Shown one piece after another: positions 15,395 through 36,993 of a stretch of 64,000 bases of DNA. A program made the position numbers and the translations under genes. Position 1 is the first letter of the stretch. Every line of letters begins with the position of its first letter. Origin of the DNA: Citrobacter sp. On2M (GTDB taxonomy: Bacteria; Pseudomonadota; Gammaproteobacteria; Enterobacterales; Enterobacteriaceae); NCBI RefSeq assembly GCF_018035235.1, contig NZ_WPCV01000005.1, positions 620,001 to 684,000 of the forward strand, given 5' to 3'. The notes beneath the pieces are model-generated. The model searched no databases. It was not told the origin of the DNA and worked only from the letters and a program-made list of their open reading frames with translations.

Positions 15395-16549
15395 TTAACG
15401 GTAAACGCGAATCCCACCTTCCACGCCGCGGCTAAACAGCACCTGCCAAAGTTCGATATCTCTGGCGCGAAAAGCACCGGCGCAGGCGCATAAATAGTAA
15501 TTAAACATTCTTCTGAAGGTGGCGGAATAACGTGCTGACAGCTCCGGCCATGCCTGATTAAAACGCTCGTGCCATGCCATCAGCGTTTTATCATAATCGC
15601 TGCCAAAATTATGCCAGTCTTCCATCACAAACCGTGATTCGCTGGCCTCAGCAATATGGGAGATCGCCGGTAAGCAGCCGTTCGGGAAAATGTATTTATT
15701 GATCCACGGATCGACGCTCATCCCCTTTTTATTGCTACCAATGGTATGTAACAGGAACAGCCCATCCGGTTTTAAACAACGGTCGGCGATGCTGAAATAG
15801 GTGTCGTAATTTTTCGGCCCTACATGTTCAAACATCCCCACGGAAACAATGCGATCGTAGTGTTTATCAAGGTCGCGATAGTCCTGCAGCAGAATATTAA
15901 CGTCCAGCCCTTCACAGCGCTGCTGGGCCATTTTCTGCTGCTCTTTGGAGATAGTAACGCCTTCTACCACCACACCGTAATGACGCGCCGCATATTCGGC
16001 CAGCCCGCCCCAGCCACAACCGATGTCGAGTAAACGCATACCCGGTTCAAGTTGCAACTTCTCACAGATCATTTTTAATTTGGCATTTTGCGCATCGTCT
16101 AATGTGGTCGCGTCTTTCCAGTAACCGCAGGAATATTGCATATGCGGATCAAGCATCAACGCAAAGAGATCGTTACCAATATCGTAGTGCTCTTTGCCGA
16201 CAATCCACGCGCGGCTGCGCGACTGCAAATTAAACAGGCGCGCACTGGCAATACGTAAAATATCTTTCAGATTACCCGGCATCTGCTGGTCAAGTTTTGC
16301 TTTGAGGATTTTGCAGAACAGAATATCGAGCCGCTCGCAGTCCCACCAGCCTTCCATATAGCTTTCACCAAGCCCTAACGAGCCTTGCTGCAATACTCGT
16401 TTAAAAAAACCAGCATGATGAAGTTGAATGTCCCAGGGACGGGAGCCATTAATCCTGATATCTGCTTGCGAAAGCAGCTCTTTTCCCATTCGGGTCCAGT
16501 TATCATTTGTTTCATTGACGATGACAGCATCTGAACAAAGCGAGTTCAT
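15395..16549 (-). CDS. Cyclopropane-fatty-acyl-phospholipid synthase, Cfa paralogue
   Basis: This 384-residue protein transfers a methylene group from S-adenosylmethionine to unsaturated acyl chains of membrane phospholipids. The methyltransferase fold is clear: 'MRLLDIGCGWGGLAEYAARH' (SAM motif I), 'DRIVSVGMFEHVGPKNYDTY' and 'WHNFGSDYDKTLMAWHERF'. Family text 'AWIVGKEHYDIGNDLFALML' and 'MQYSCGYWKDA' is intact, and the length matches E. coli Cfa. It differs from E. coli Cfa at many positions, and the orthologous cfa lies elsewhere in enterobacteria, so I take it as an extra copy. The ATG at 16549 is preferred over an upstream TTG. It is divergent from the AraC-type regulator gene with 67 bases between starts. 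Confidence 0.88.
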   Translation of the reverse strand: MNSLCSDAVIVNETNDNWTRMGKELLSQADIRINGSRPWDIQLHHAGFFKRVLQQGSLGLGESYMEGWWDCERLDILFCKILKAKLDQQMPGNLKDILRIASARLFNLQSRSRAWIVGKEHYDIGNDLFALMLDPHMQYSCGYWKDATTLDDAQNAKLKMICEKLQLEPGMRLLDIGCGWGGLAEYAARHYGVVVEGVTISKEQQKMAQQRCEGLDVNILLQDYRDLDKHYDRIVSVGMFEHVGPKNYDTYFSIADRCLKPDGLFLLHTIGSNKKGMSVDPWINKYIFPNGCLPAISHIAEASESRFVMEDWHNFGSDYDKTLMAWHERFNQAWPELSARYSATFRRMFNYYLCACAGAFRARDIELWQVLFSRGVEGGIRVYR

Positions 16550-16616
16550 GGTATTTACCAAAAGTGGGCTAAAAATTCTTACGCAAGATTATTATGGAAA
16601 ACAGGGTGTATGTATT

Positions 16617-17465
16617 ATGATCTGCGGACAAGATCTATCGAGCAGCGGCCACACCACCGGGAGCATTGACGATTTATTTATGGAAACTCTCGCGCAAAAA
16701 CAGTGGAACTTCTTCCCGGATAACTCCATGGCGGAACTGCCGCAGGACGTGTATTTTCGCTCCTATGTATTAGAAGCCAACCACCATGTTCCGCCGCATT
16801 CACACTCTTTTATGCAGTTCCATTTCGCCCGCAAAGGCAGTATGCGTATTGATGTTGCCGGCAAGTGCTGGATAATCCCGGCGCACTATGGCATCTGGAT
16901 CCCCAATAATACGGAGCATGCAGTTTGGGCTCTGGATGATGTGTATTTAGAGAACCTGGATATTAAACCGGGCTTTCTTGAAGCGCGCATTAATGAATGT
17001 AAAGTGGTCGCTATCAGTGATTTCGCCAGAGAGTTTATTCATTACGCCACCAATTTAGTTTCGGGGCATTATGATAGCCGCTCCAAAGAGGGCAGACTGG
17101 TGAGCGTGCTGGTCGACATTATTCTGCAACTCCCGGAAGTCGCTTTTGTATTACCCTGGCCGCAGGATCGCGAATTAACCAAAATATGCCGAACCATACA
17201 AGAATCCCCCGCTCTGGAGCATTCGGTTGAATACTGGGCACATCATCTGGGTATGTCTGCCCGAACCTTTTCACGCCATTTCAAAAAAGAAACTGGATTG
17301 CCTTTCAGCGTCTGGAAACAAAAAATGCGTATTCTGGAATCCGTATTAATGCTGAAAAAAAATAAAAGCGTGACCGCCGTGGCGCTCGACGTAGGGTATT
17401 CAAGCACCGCGGCATTTAGTTATGCCTTCCGCCAGGCATTTGGCGTGCCGCCGTCTAGTTATTAA
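16617..17465 (+). CDS. AraC-family regulator with cupin domain
   Basis: This 282-residue protein has an N-terminal cupin (about 55-130; 'PPHSHSFMQFHFARKGSMRID', 'HYGIWIPNNTEHAVWALDDV') and a C-terminal AraC-type double helix-turn-helix (about 190-282; 'LGMSARTFSRHFKKETGLPFSVWKQKMRI', 'VTAVALDVGYSSTAAFSYAFRQAFGVPPSSY'). This is the NimR/YdeC-like branch of AraC regulators; the ligand is unknown. The frame continues upstream into the divergent cfa-like gene, so I use the ATG at 16617 with CAGGG about 9 bases upstream. Divergent placement suggests it controls the cfa-like gene, itself, or both. Its stop codon overlaps that of yqjH on the other strand. Confidence 0.82.
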   Translation: MICGQDLSSSGHTTGSIDDLFMETLAQKQWNFFPDNSMAELPQDVYFRSYVLEANHHVPPHSHSFMQFHFARKGSMRIDVAGKCWIIPAHYGIWIPNNTEHAVWALDDVYLENLDIKPGFLEARINECKVVAISDFAREFIHYATNLVSGHYDSRSKEGRLVSVLVDIILQLPEVAFVLPWPQDRELTKICRTIQESPALEHSVEYWAHHLGMSARTFSRHFKKETGLPFSVWKQKMRILESVLMLKKNKSVTAVALDVGYSSTAAFSYAFRQAFGVPPSSY

Positions 17466-18244
17466 TCTGCCGCTTTACGCTGATGCCAGTAGGCTGCCGC
17501 ACGCACCCGTTGAGGGTCAAACGCCTCGGTTTCAAAGCGAGCACTCAGGTTTTTTACCACCTTGCCTTCACCAGTGATCCAGATGTAATAATCATCTGTG
17601 GGCACGGTTAGTCGCGATAAGCGTTCATTCACTACCTGCGCGTCATGGCCGATAAACCACTCAATAGTAAATCCGTCGAGATGGGCAAGATAATCCTGGT
17701 ACGCTGCATCCTGCACGCTGACCAGCGCCGTGACGTTTGGACGTACCGCTAAGCGGCTGAGCGACTCCAGCCGTCGGCGCAGCGCAGGCATTCCCGATTC
17801 ATCACAGACGTAAACCTGATACGCATAATCTTCTGGCACCACCAACGAACCGCGCGGTCCGCCGATCGTCAGCTTGTCACCCACGCCAGCATTCATCGCC
17901 CATGTGCTCGCCACTCCACCGTCATGAATATAAAAATCCAGTGCCAGCTCATGGCGCGCTTCGTCATACAACGGCGTGTAGTCACGGGAGAGCGGACGCA
18001 CCCCGTCGGCCCAGACGATGCCCTCATCAGTGACTACTGGCGGCACAAAATGGCAGCCCGGTTCCGGGAAAAAGACCTTGGTGTGGTCATCAAAGCCGTG
18101 CGAGCTAAAACCGTCCAGAGCGTCACCGCCCAGTACGATGCGCTGAAAGCCCGCGCTAACACGTTCAACGCGCAGGACGGTAAGTTCACGGAAGCGCAAT
18201 TCATTGCGAACGCGCTGCGGGTAGCGTGAGGTGTTTTTTGTCAT
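17462..18244 (-). CDS. yqjH: NADPH-dependent ferric-chelate reductase YqjH
   Basis: YqjH (260 residues) is a cytoplasmic flavin-containing siderophore-interacting protein that reduces ferric chelates with NADPH. The FAD-binding part shows 'DYTPLYDEARHELALDFYIHDGG' and 'GDKLTIGGPRGSLVVPEDYAYQ'; the C-terminal NADPH part shows 'YYIWITGEGKVVKNLSARFE' and ends 'RVRAAAYWHQRKA'. Similarity to E. coli YqjH is high along the whole length. It is divergent from yqjI, whose product is known to repress both. The gap carries the expected repeat operators and a Fur-like site. It overlaps the AraC-type gene tail to tail by 4 bases. Confidence 0.95.
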   Translation of the reverse strand: MTKNTSRYPQRVRNELRFRELTVLRVERVSAGFQRIVLGGDALDGFSSHGFDDHTKVFFPEPGCHFVPPVVTDEGIVWADGVRPLSRDYTPLYDEARHELALDFYIHDGGVASTWAMNAGVGDKLTIGGPRGSLVVPEDYAYQVYVCDESGMPALRRRLESLSRLAVRPNVTALVSVQDAAYQDYLAHLDGFTIEWFIGHDAQVVNERLSRLTVPTDDYYIWITGEGKVVKNLSARFETEAFDPQRVRAAAYWHQRKAAD

Positions 18245-18268
18245 TTTCTCGCCTTTAAAAGATAATAC

Positions 18269-18310
18269 GATATATCTAAATTTATTTTTAAATGATAATG
18301 ATTGCTAATC
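18269..18310. promoter_or_regulatory. yqjH promoter sites: YqjI half-operator and Fur-like box
   Basis: GATATATCTAAATT at 18269-18282 repeats the core of the YqjI operator seen next to yqjI. It is followed at 18290-18310 by AAATGATAATGATTGCTAATC, a Fur-box-like run of GATAAT-type hexamers. Both lie within 70 bases of the yqjH start, consistent with the known nickel (YqjI) and iron (Fur) control of yqjH. Confidence 0.6.
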
Positions 18311-18437
18311 ACAAGGATTGCAAGCACTTTTTTGATATAGCCACACTCTGATTAATCACCTTCAAAGACCAAATAAAAACACCTGAAAATCAATAAATTA
18401 AAAAAAACCAAACTAATGATATTGCAAGAGCATTATT

Positions 18438-18464
18438 TTTAGATATAAATTAGATATATCTAAA
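18438..18464. promoter_or_regulatory. YqjI operator upstream of yqjI
   Basis: Arms TTTAGATATA and TATATCTAAA are perfect inverted repeats with 7 bases between them, and an inner TTAGATATATCTAA is itself a 14-base palindrome. It ends 15 bases before the yqjI ATG, fitting autorepression. Confidence 0.7.
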
Positions 18465-18479
18465 CAACATCAGGAGACG

Positions 18480-19154
18480 ATGATGCAAAACCATCATGAA
18501 GGTTGCTGCAAACATACAGAGCACCAACACGAAGGCTGCTGCAAGGGTGAAGGACATCACCATGAAGGCCGCCACAACGAGCACCACGCAGGCTGCTGCA
18601 AAGGTGAAGAACATCGCCATGAAGGTTGTAACAAAGAACACCACCCTGAACAGGGTTGCGGACACCGCCACGGTCGCGGCGGCGGTCGTCGCCAGCGCTT
18701 CTTCGGTCACGGAGAATTACGCCTGGTGATTCTGGATATCCTGACCCGCGACGCCAGCCACGGCTATGAGCTGATAAAAGCGATTGAAACCCTGACTCAG
18801 GGTAACTACACCCCGAGCCCGGGCGTTATTTATCCGACGCTGGACTTCTTGCAGGATCAGGAGCTGATCACTATCAGCGATGAGGAAGGTGGGCGTAAAC
18901 AGATTGCGATCACCACCCTGGGCCAGCAGTGGCTGGATGAAAACCGTGAGCATCTGGACCATATCCACGAACGGATTAAAGCCCGCTGCGTGGGTTTTGA
19001 ATTGCGCAAGAACCCGCAGATGAAACGCGCGCTGGAGAACTTCAAAGCCGTGCTGGACCTACGGGTCAATCATGGTGATACCAGCGATGCGCAAATCAAA
19101 AAAATCATCGGTATTATCGATCGCGCTGCGCTGGATATTACCCAACTGGATTAA
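18480..19154 (+). CDS. yqjI: Nickel-responsive PadR-family regulator YqjI
   Basis: YqjI (224 residues) represses yqjH and its own gene and is inactivated by nickel. The N-terminal 65 residues are an unstructured metal-binding segment with four repeats of the H-E/A-G-C-C/N-K type and many histidines. It is longer than the E. coli segment as I recall it. The PadR winged helix follows ('ELRLVILDILTRDASHGYEL', 'TPSPGVIYPTLDFLQDQELI'), then a C-terminal helical dimerisation part ending 'IDRAALDITQLD'. The ATG at 18480 has CAGGAG upstream; ATG at 18483 would also work. It is monocistronic and divergent from yqjH. Confidence 0.95.
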   Translation: MMQNHHEGCCKHTEHQHEGCCKGEGHHHEGRHNEHHAGCCKGEEHRHEGCNKEHHPEQGCGHRHGRGGGRRQRFFGHGELRLVILDILTRDASHGYELIKAIETLTQGNYTPSPGVIYPTLDFLQDQELITISDEEGGRKQIAITTLGQQWLDENREHLDHIHERIKARCVGFELRKNPQMKRALENFKAVLDLRVNHGDTSDAQIKKIIGIIDRAALDITQLD

Positions 19155-19162
19155 TCTGCTCA

Positions 19163-19194
19163 GCAGGCGAAACCCATTCCCCTGGATTTCGCCT
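19163..19194. terminator. Hairpin between convergent yqjI and aer
   Basis: GCAGGCGAAA and TTTCGCCTGC pair perfectly around a 12-base loop, in the 52-base gap between the yqjI stop and the aer stop. A long T-run is lacking, so it is a possible weak bidirectional terminator. Confidence 0.5.
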
Positions 19195-19206
19195 GCATTG
19201 TGATTC

Positions 19207-20727
19207 TTAGTGCAGAACCGTGACTGCGTCTTCCAGACGCCCCGCGCGATGTTTCACCATCGCAGAAATTTGGGCGCTCTCTTCAACCAGTTCGGCGTTT
19301 TTCTGCGTAATGTTGCTCAGTTCATTCACCGCGCGGGTCAGGCTGGAAAGACCATCCGACTGTTCCAGCGTTGAGTGGCTGATTTGGGCGATCAGTTGAG
19401 TCACGTTTTGCACCTGCGTCACAATATCGTCCATCGTGCGCCCTGCGGCGTGAACCTGGTCGGATCCGGACTGCACCTTATCGGCGCTGGCATCAATCAG
19501 CTTGCGGATATCATTGGCTGCACTGGCGCTGCGGCTGGCAAGATGACGCACTTCTCCCGCCACCACGGCGAATCCTTTCCCCTGCTCACCCGCCCGTGCG
19601 GCTTCAACGGCGGCGTTCAGGGCCAGAATGTTAGTCTGGAAGGCAATATCGTTAATCAGCGTGGTAATGGTACCAATCCGCTGGGTGCTGTTGGCGATGT
19701 CGTCCATGGTTTTGATGACGGTATCCATCGCCTCACCACCGTGTGTCGCCGCGCTGCTGGCGGCGATGGAGAGCTTATCTGCCGCGGCGGCAGTCTGTGA
19801 GTTTTGTTTCACCGATGCCGCCATCTGGTTCATGGTCGCCACCGTTTCCTGCACGTTCTCAACGGTCTGCTGCGTATGTTTGTTTAAATCATCGCTACCT
19901 TTCGCCAGCGTTTCGCTGTCGCTGCGCACACAACTCACCTGGCTGGAGACATCATGGATGAGCCAGCGGCACATTAGCCCCAGTTGCCCGACCGCTCTAA
20001 GCATCAGACCCAGTTCATCACTGCGGTTAAGATGCGACACGCTGTTTCGCTCACCGGTCGCCACTTTCAACGCCTGACGAGCGACATTCTCAATGGGGCG
20101 CACAATCTGCCATTCAAAAATCGCCGTTCCCAGCATCATTACCAGCGCACTCATCAGCAGTAACGGCAATTCCGCGCCCATTTGTTGCAACGCAGCCGCC
20201 AGTACAATAAACATGAACGCCATTACACTGCGCACCCGCCAGCGAATCGGCAGTGCCGGGAGCTTCCCCAGCCAGCCTTTACGTACCACCAGTCCTTTAT
20301 GGATACGTCGGTTGCAACGCCCTTCATTCAGCGCCTTATATAAAGGCTCTACCGTCGCAATTTCCTCGTCAGTTGCCCGGGTACGAATCGACATATACCC
20401 GGTTACATGTCCTTCCCTCACCATCGGCACCGCATTGGCTCTCACCCAGTAGTGATCGCCATTCTTACGCCGGTTTTTCACAATCCCGCTCCATGGCTCG
20501 CCCTGTTTCAGGGTGTACCACATATCCGCAAACGCCGCTTTTGGCATGTCCGGATGACGAACCAGATTGTGCGGCTTATTGAGCAATTCATTCAGTTGAT
20601 AGCCGCTGACCTGAACGAAAGTGTCGTTCGCATGGGTAATATAGCTTTGTAAATCGGTGGTCGACATGAGGGTGATATCATCATCCAGCGGTGTATTTTG
20701 CTGACTAACGTAGGGATGAGAAGACAT
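19207..20727 (-). CDS. aer: Aerotaxis receptor Aer
   Basis: Aer (506 residues) is an inner-membrane energy/redox sensor that steers the chemotaxis system. It has an N-terminal FAD-binding PAS domain (about 20-120; '[20 protein letters not shown]', '[20 protein letters not shown]'), a membrane anchor of about 40 residues near 165-205, a HAMP-like segment, and a methyl-accepting signalling domain with the hairpin tip '[34 protein letters not shown]'. There is no periplasmic domain, as expected for Aer. Position between yqjI and patA is the E. coli order. A flagellar sigma-28 promoter lies upstream. Confidence 0.96.
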   Translation of the reverse strand: MSSHPYVSQQNTPLDDDITLMSTTDLQSYITHANDTFVQVSGYQLNELLNKPHNLVRHPDMPKAAFADMWYTLKQGEPWSGIVKNRRKNGDHYWVRANAVPMVREGHVTGYMSIRTRATDEEIATVEPLYKALNEGRCNRRIHKGLVVRKGWLGKLPALPIRWRVRSVMAFMFIVLAAALQQMGAELPLLLMSALVMMLGTAIFEWQIVRPIENVARQALKVATGERNSVSHLNRSDELGLMLRAVGQLGLMCRWLIHDVSSQVSCVRSDSETLAKGSDDLNKHTQQTVENVQETVATMNQMAASVKQNSQTAAAADKLSIAASSAATHGGEAMDTVIKTMDDIANSTQRIGTITTLINDIAFQTNILALNAAVEAARAGEQGKGFAVVAGEVRHLASRSASAANDIRKLIDASADKVQSGSDQVHAAGRTMDDIVTQVQNVTQLIAQISHSTLEQSDGLSSLTRAVNELSNITQKNAELVEESAQISAMVKHRAGRLEDAVTVLH

Positions 20728-20777
20728 GATTGCGTCCTGTGCAGGTTATCTGGTTGTTAACTCTTTCGGCTTATGTT

Positions 20778-20804
20778 ATTTCGGCGATAATTTTTTTATC
20801 TTTA
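20778..20804 (-). promoter_or_regulatory. Sigma-28 (FliA) promoter of aer
   Basis: On the minus strand: TAAAGATA, 11-base spacer, GCCGAAAT. This matches the FliA consensus TAAAGTTT-N11-GCCGATAA with exact spacing, about 50 bases upstream of the aer ATG. FliA control of aer is known in E. coli. Confidence 0.72.
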
Positions 20805-21022
20805 GTTGTTAAATTTGATTTAGATCGCAATTTGCGATTAAACCTCAAAATCTATACGCATTCTAATCCATTGATTTAAAATACTTTCAATCAGAAACTA
20901 TTCCATTGCACTTCTACCAATGCACCGTCACAGTGCGAAACTTGCTCATTTTTAGCGCAGAAAAGGGAGTTTCCGATCTGTTTTCGCAGTCTGAACTTGG
21001 GCAAAATGCCAGCAAATGTTAA

Positions 21023-22537
<1,515 letters not shown>

Positions 22538-22544
22538 AAGATGT

Positions 22545-22584
22545 CTGTCCGGCCTGCGTTTACAAACGTAGGCCGGATAAGGCA
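22545..22584. repeat. REP-like palindrome after patA
   Basis: TCCGGCCTGCGTTTAC and the mirrored GTAGGCCGGATAAGGCA form an imperfect stem with the GCCGGATAAGGC core of REP/BIME units. It fills the gap between the convergent patA and ygjH stops. Confidence 0.7.
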
Positions 22585-22591
22585 GCACAAT

Positions 22592-22984
<393 letters not shown>

Positions 22985-23115
22985 TTAAAAGCGGGAAAAT
23001 GACGCACTCATCACACTCTGCAAGCCCAGTTTTACCCCGAGCATGTCAATTAAACGTGCTTTTTTTACTGAAAACAGATGAATAGATAAGCGCTTCATTT
23101 ACAATGCGCAGGTAA

Positions 23116-24117
<1,002 letters not shown>

Positions 24118-24233
24118 AATCCCCCATTTATCCGCCCGGTTTCAGCTGAAGCCGGGCACGCATTGTCATGCATTCTTTTCTGCGCCCGAATTATTTTCGT
24201 GATCCAGTTAAAGTAAATCATCTCACTCGCTAT

Positions 24234-32874
<8,641 letters not shown>

Positions 32875-32882
32875 CGTCAATT

Positions 32883-32912
32883 GGCTCTCCTGTAAAGGAG
32901 AGCCTCTTTTTT
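32883..32912 (+). terminator. Terminator after ygjK
   Basis: GGCTCTCC and GGAGAGCC form a perfect 8-bp stem around TGTAAA, followed by TCTTTTTT, 9 bases after the ygjK stop. Confidence 0.88.
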
Positions 32913-32997
32913 GAATCCCATCACAATCACGGCATTCCCCTTTTCCCTTTTACGCCACGACGGCTAAATTAGAACTCATCCGACCACATAACAATAA

Positions 32998-35037
<2,040 letters not shown>

Positions 35038-35048
35038 CAAATTGTATC

Positions 35049-35086
35049 CCGGTGGCCGGATAAGGCGTTAGCCGCTATCCGGCACA
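35049..35086. repeat. REP unit between fadH and rlmG
   Basis: GGCCGGATAAGGCGTTAGCC and GCTATCCGGCAC form the usual REP stem with core GCCGGATAAGGCG. It occupies the short gap where E. coli K-12 carries the higBA pair. Confidence 0.82.
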
Positions 35087-35091
35087 AGGGC

Positions 35092-36228
35092 TTAACGACG
35101 ACGACCGGTTTTGACCGCTTTCAGCACCACGAATTTATTATTGGTGGCGATGGTCACGCAGTTGCCAAAAATCTTCTTCAGCTTGTGGAAGTAGTCGAGA
35201 TGACGGTTAGCCACAATGTACAGCTCGCCGTTGATTTTCAGACAGCGGCGGGCGTGGTGGAACATCTCCCAGGCGATGTTATCGGTCAGCGCGTGCTTCT
35301 GGTGGAACGGCGGATTACACAATACGGCGTTAAAGCGGAACGGTTCGACACCAGACAGCGCGTTGTTGATCATAAACTCACAGCGATCCATCGCTTCCGG
35401 CATGTTACTTTCCACGTTCAAACGGCTAGAAGCCACCGCCATGGGCGATTCATCAACAAATACCACGCTGGCTTCTGGGTTCTTCGCCAGCAGTGTCATA
35501 CCGATGACGCCGTTACCACAGCCGAGGTCAACAATCTCCCCTTCGAGGTTTTCCGGCAAATGCTCGATAAAAAAGCGCGCGCCGATATCCAGTCCGGTAC
35601 GGGAGAAAACATTGGCGTGGTTATGGATAGTCCAGTCAGTGCCTTCCAGCTTCCAGCTCAGCGTTTGCGAGGCAGTGGCCAGCTCAGGTTTGCTGAATGT
35701 GCAGTTGATCAGACGGGCTTTTTTCCACGCCAGCGTCGTGGTGGTTGGCCCTAACACTTTTTCGAACAGCTCCAGCGTCGAGGTATGCACATCGCGCGCC
35801 TTCGCGCCCGCGATGATGCGCGTTTGCGGCGTCACCACTTCACGCAGCGCGCGCAGCTGCTGTTCGAGCAGCGCCATAGTTTTTGGCAGCTTAATCAGCA
35901 CCACGCCCGGTGCCTGCGGATATTCAGCGGTACTGTCGAGGAATTTGACGCTCGACTCGGCAATATCGTTGTGACGCAGGTTCTCGCGGGTGGCAAGCTC
36001 ACTTAAGTAGGAATCGCCGATGCTGTACGGCGTATGTTCCGCCAGCGCACAGCCCAGCGCACCAAAGGTATCATTCAGGATCAGCACCGGGCCGCTAATC
36101 TCGGTATCGTCCAGCTGTTGCAGCAGATATTCATCTGCTGCTTCCCACGCCAGCAGCGGGTTAACGTCATCCGTTTCCGGGAAACGTTTAAGTGACAGCG
36201 AACGGAAACCGTTGTCTATGTGGCTCAT
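35092..36228 (-). CDS. rlmG: 23S rRNA m2G1835 methyltransferase RlmG
   Basis: RlmG (378 residues) methylates G1835 of 23S rRNA. It has the duplicated methyltransferase layout of RsmC/RlmG: a degenerate N-terminal domain and a catalytic C-terminal domain with '[20 protein letters not shown]' (SAM site) and the '[17 protein letters not shown]' target motif. The start at 36228 ([20 protein letters not shown]) has AGGAGGG upstream and gives the E. coli length. The upstream extension of the frame has no ribosome site. Confidence 0.95.
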   Translation of the reverse strand: MSHIDNGFRSLSLKRFPETDDVNPLLAWEAADEYLLQQLDDTEISGPVLILNDTFGALGCALAEHTPYSIGDSYLSELATRENLRHNDIAESSVKFLDSTAEYPQAPGVVLIKLPKTMALLEQQLRALREVVTPQTRIIAGAKARDVHTSTLELFEKVLGPTTTTLAWKKARLINCTFSKPELATASQTLSWKLEGTDWTIHNHANVFSRTGLDIGARFFIEHLPENLEGEIVDLGCGNGVIGMTLLAKNPEASVVFVDESPMAVASSRLNVESNMPEAMDRCEFMINNALSGVEPFRFNAVLCNPPFHQKHALTDNIAWEMFHHARRCLKINGELYIVANRHLDYFHKLKKIFGNCVTIATNNKFVVLKAVKTGRRR

Positions 36229-36303
36229 CGGCCCTCCTGAATGGTAAAATTTCGGCGTATCCCTGAAAAGGGTGCGTGAGTATACAACATTTTGAATACA
36301 CAA

Positions 36304-36415
36304 AATCATTCAAGTTGCGTCAAGGCGGCAAGTGAGTGAATCCCCAGGAGCGTACATAAGTACGTGACTGAGGTGCGCGAACGCAGAGGCAGCTTGAAGG
36401 ATGAAGTGGATGGGA
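36304..36415. repeat. ERIC (IRU) element upstream of ygjP
   Basis: The segment contains GTGAATCCCCAGGAGCGTAC and AAGTACGTGACTGAGGTGCG, nearly the two central sequences of the enterobacterial repetitive intergenic consensus. It lies between the divergent rlmG and ygjP starts and ends 6 bases before the ygjP ATG, so the ygjP ribosome site (GGATGAAGTGGATGGGA region) is partly supplied by the element. Confidence 0.85.
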
Positions 36416-36420
36416 CATGA

Positions 36421-36924
36421 ATGAACCAACTAACTTACCTCCAGGGCTACCCGGAACATTTGCTTTCTCAGGTGAGAACGCTGATTGCTGAACAGCGTCT
36501 GGGCGCAGTGCTGGAGAAGCGCTATCCGGGTACGCATGATTTCGCGACCGACAAAGCGCTCTGGCAATATACTCAGGATCTGAAAAATCAGTTTCTGCGT
36601 AACGCCCCACCACTGAATAAAGTCATGTATGACAGTAAGATCCACGTTCTGAAAAATGCGCTGGGCCTGCATACCGCCGTCTCTCGTGTGCAGGGTGGTA
36701 AGCTAAAGGCTAAAGCAGAAATCCGCGTCGCCACCGTGTTTCGCAATGCCCCTGAACCCTTTTTACGCATGATCGTCGTGCATGAGCTGGCGCATCTGAA
36801 AGAAAAAGAGCACGACAAAGCGTTTTACCAGCTGTGCTGCCATATGGAGCCTCAGTATCATCAACTGGAGTTCGATACCCGCCTGTGGTTAACGCAACAT
36901 TCGTTAAAGCAAACTGCGCCGTAG
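36421..36924 (+). CDS. ygjP: YgjP, M48-like metallopeptidase-fold protein
   Basis: YgjP (167 residues) belongs to the YgjP/DUF45 family with a zinc-peptidase signature: 'MIVVHELAHLKEKEHDKAFYQLCCHMEP' has HELAH and a downstream His-Asp. The family is a predicted metal-dependent hydrolase whose substrate is unknown. No signal peptide or membrane helix is present, so it should be cytoplasmic. The start at 36421 gives 'MNQLTYLQGYPEHLLSQVRT', the E. coli start. In E. coli ygjQ follows; here it does not, and ygjR begins 69 bases later. Confidence 0.92.
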   Translation: MNQLTYLQGYPEHLLSQVRTLIAEQRLGAVLEKRYPGTHDFATDKALWQYTQDLKNQFLRNAPPLNKVMYDSKIHVLKNALGLHTAVSRVQGGKLKAKAEIRVATVFRNAPEPFLRMIVVHELAHLKEKEHDKAFYQLCCHMEPQYHQLEFDTRLWLTQHSLKQTAP

Positions 36925-36993
36925 CGCACTGGCTTTGTCTTCAGGGCATGCTAAATTGACGAAAGAATCCCTTTCCACAGCCTGAAGGCCTTT

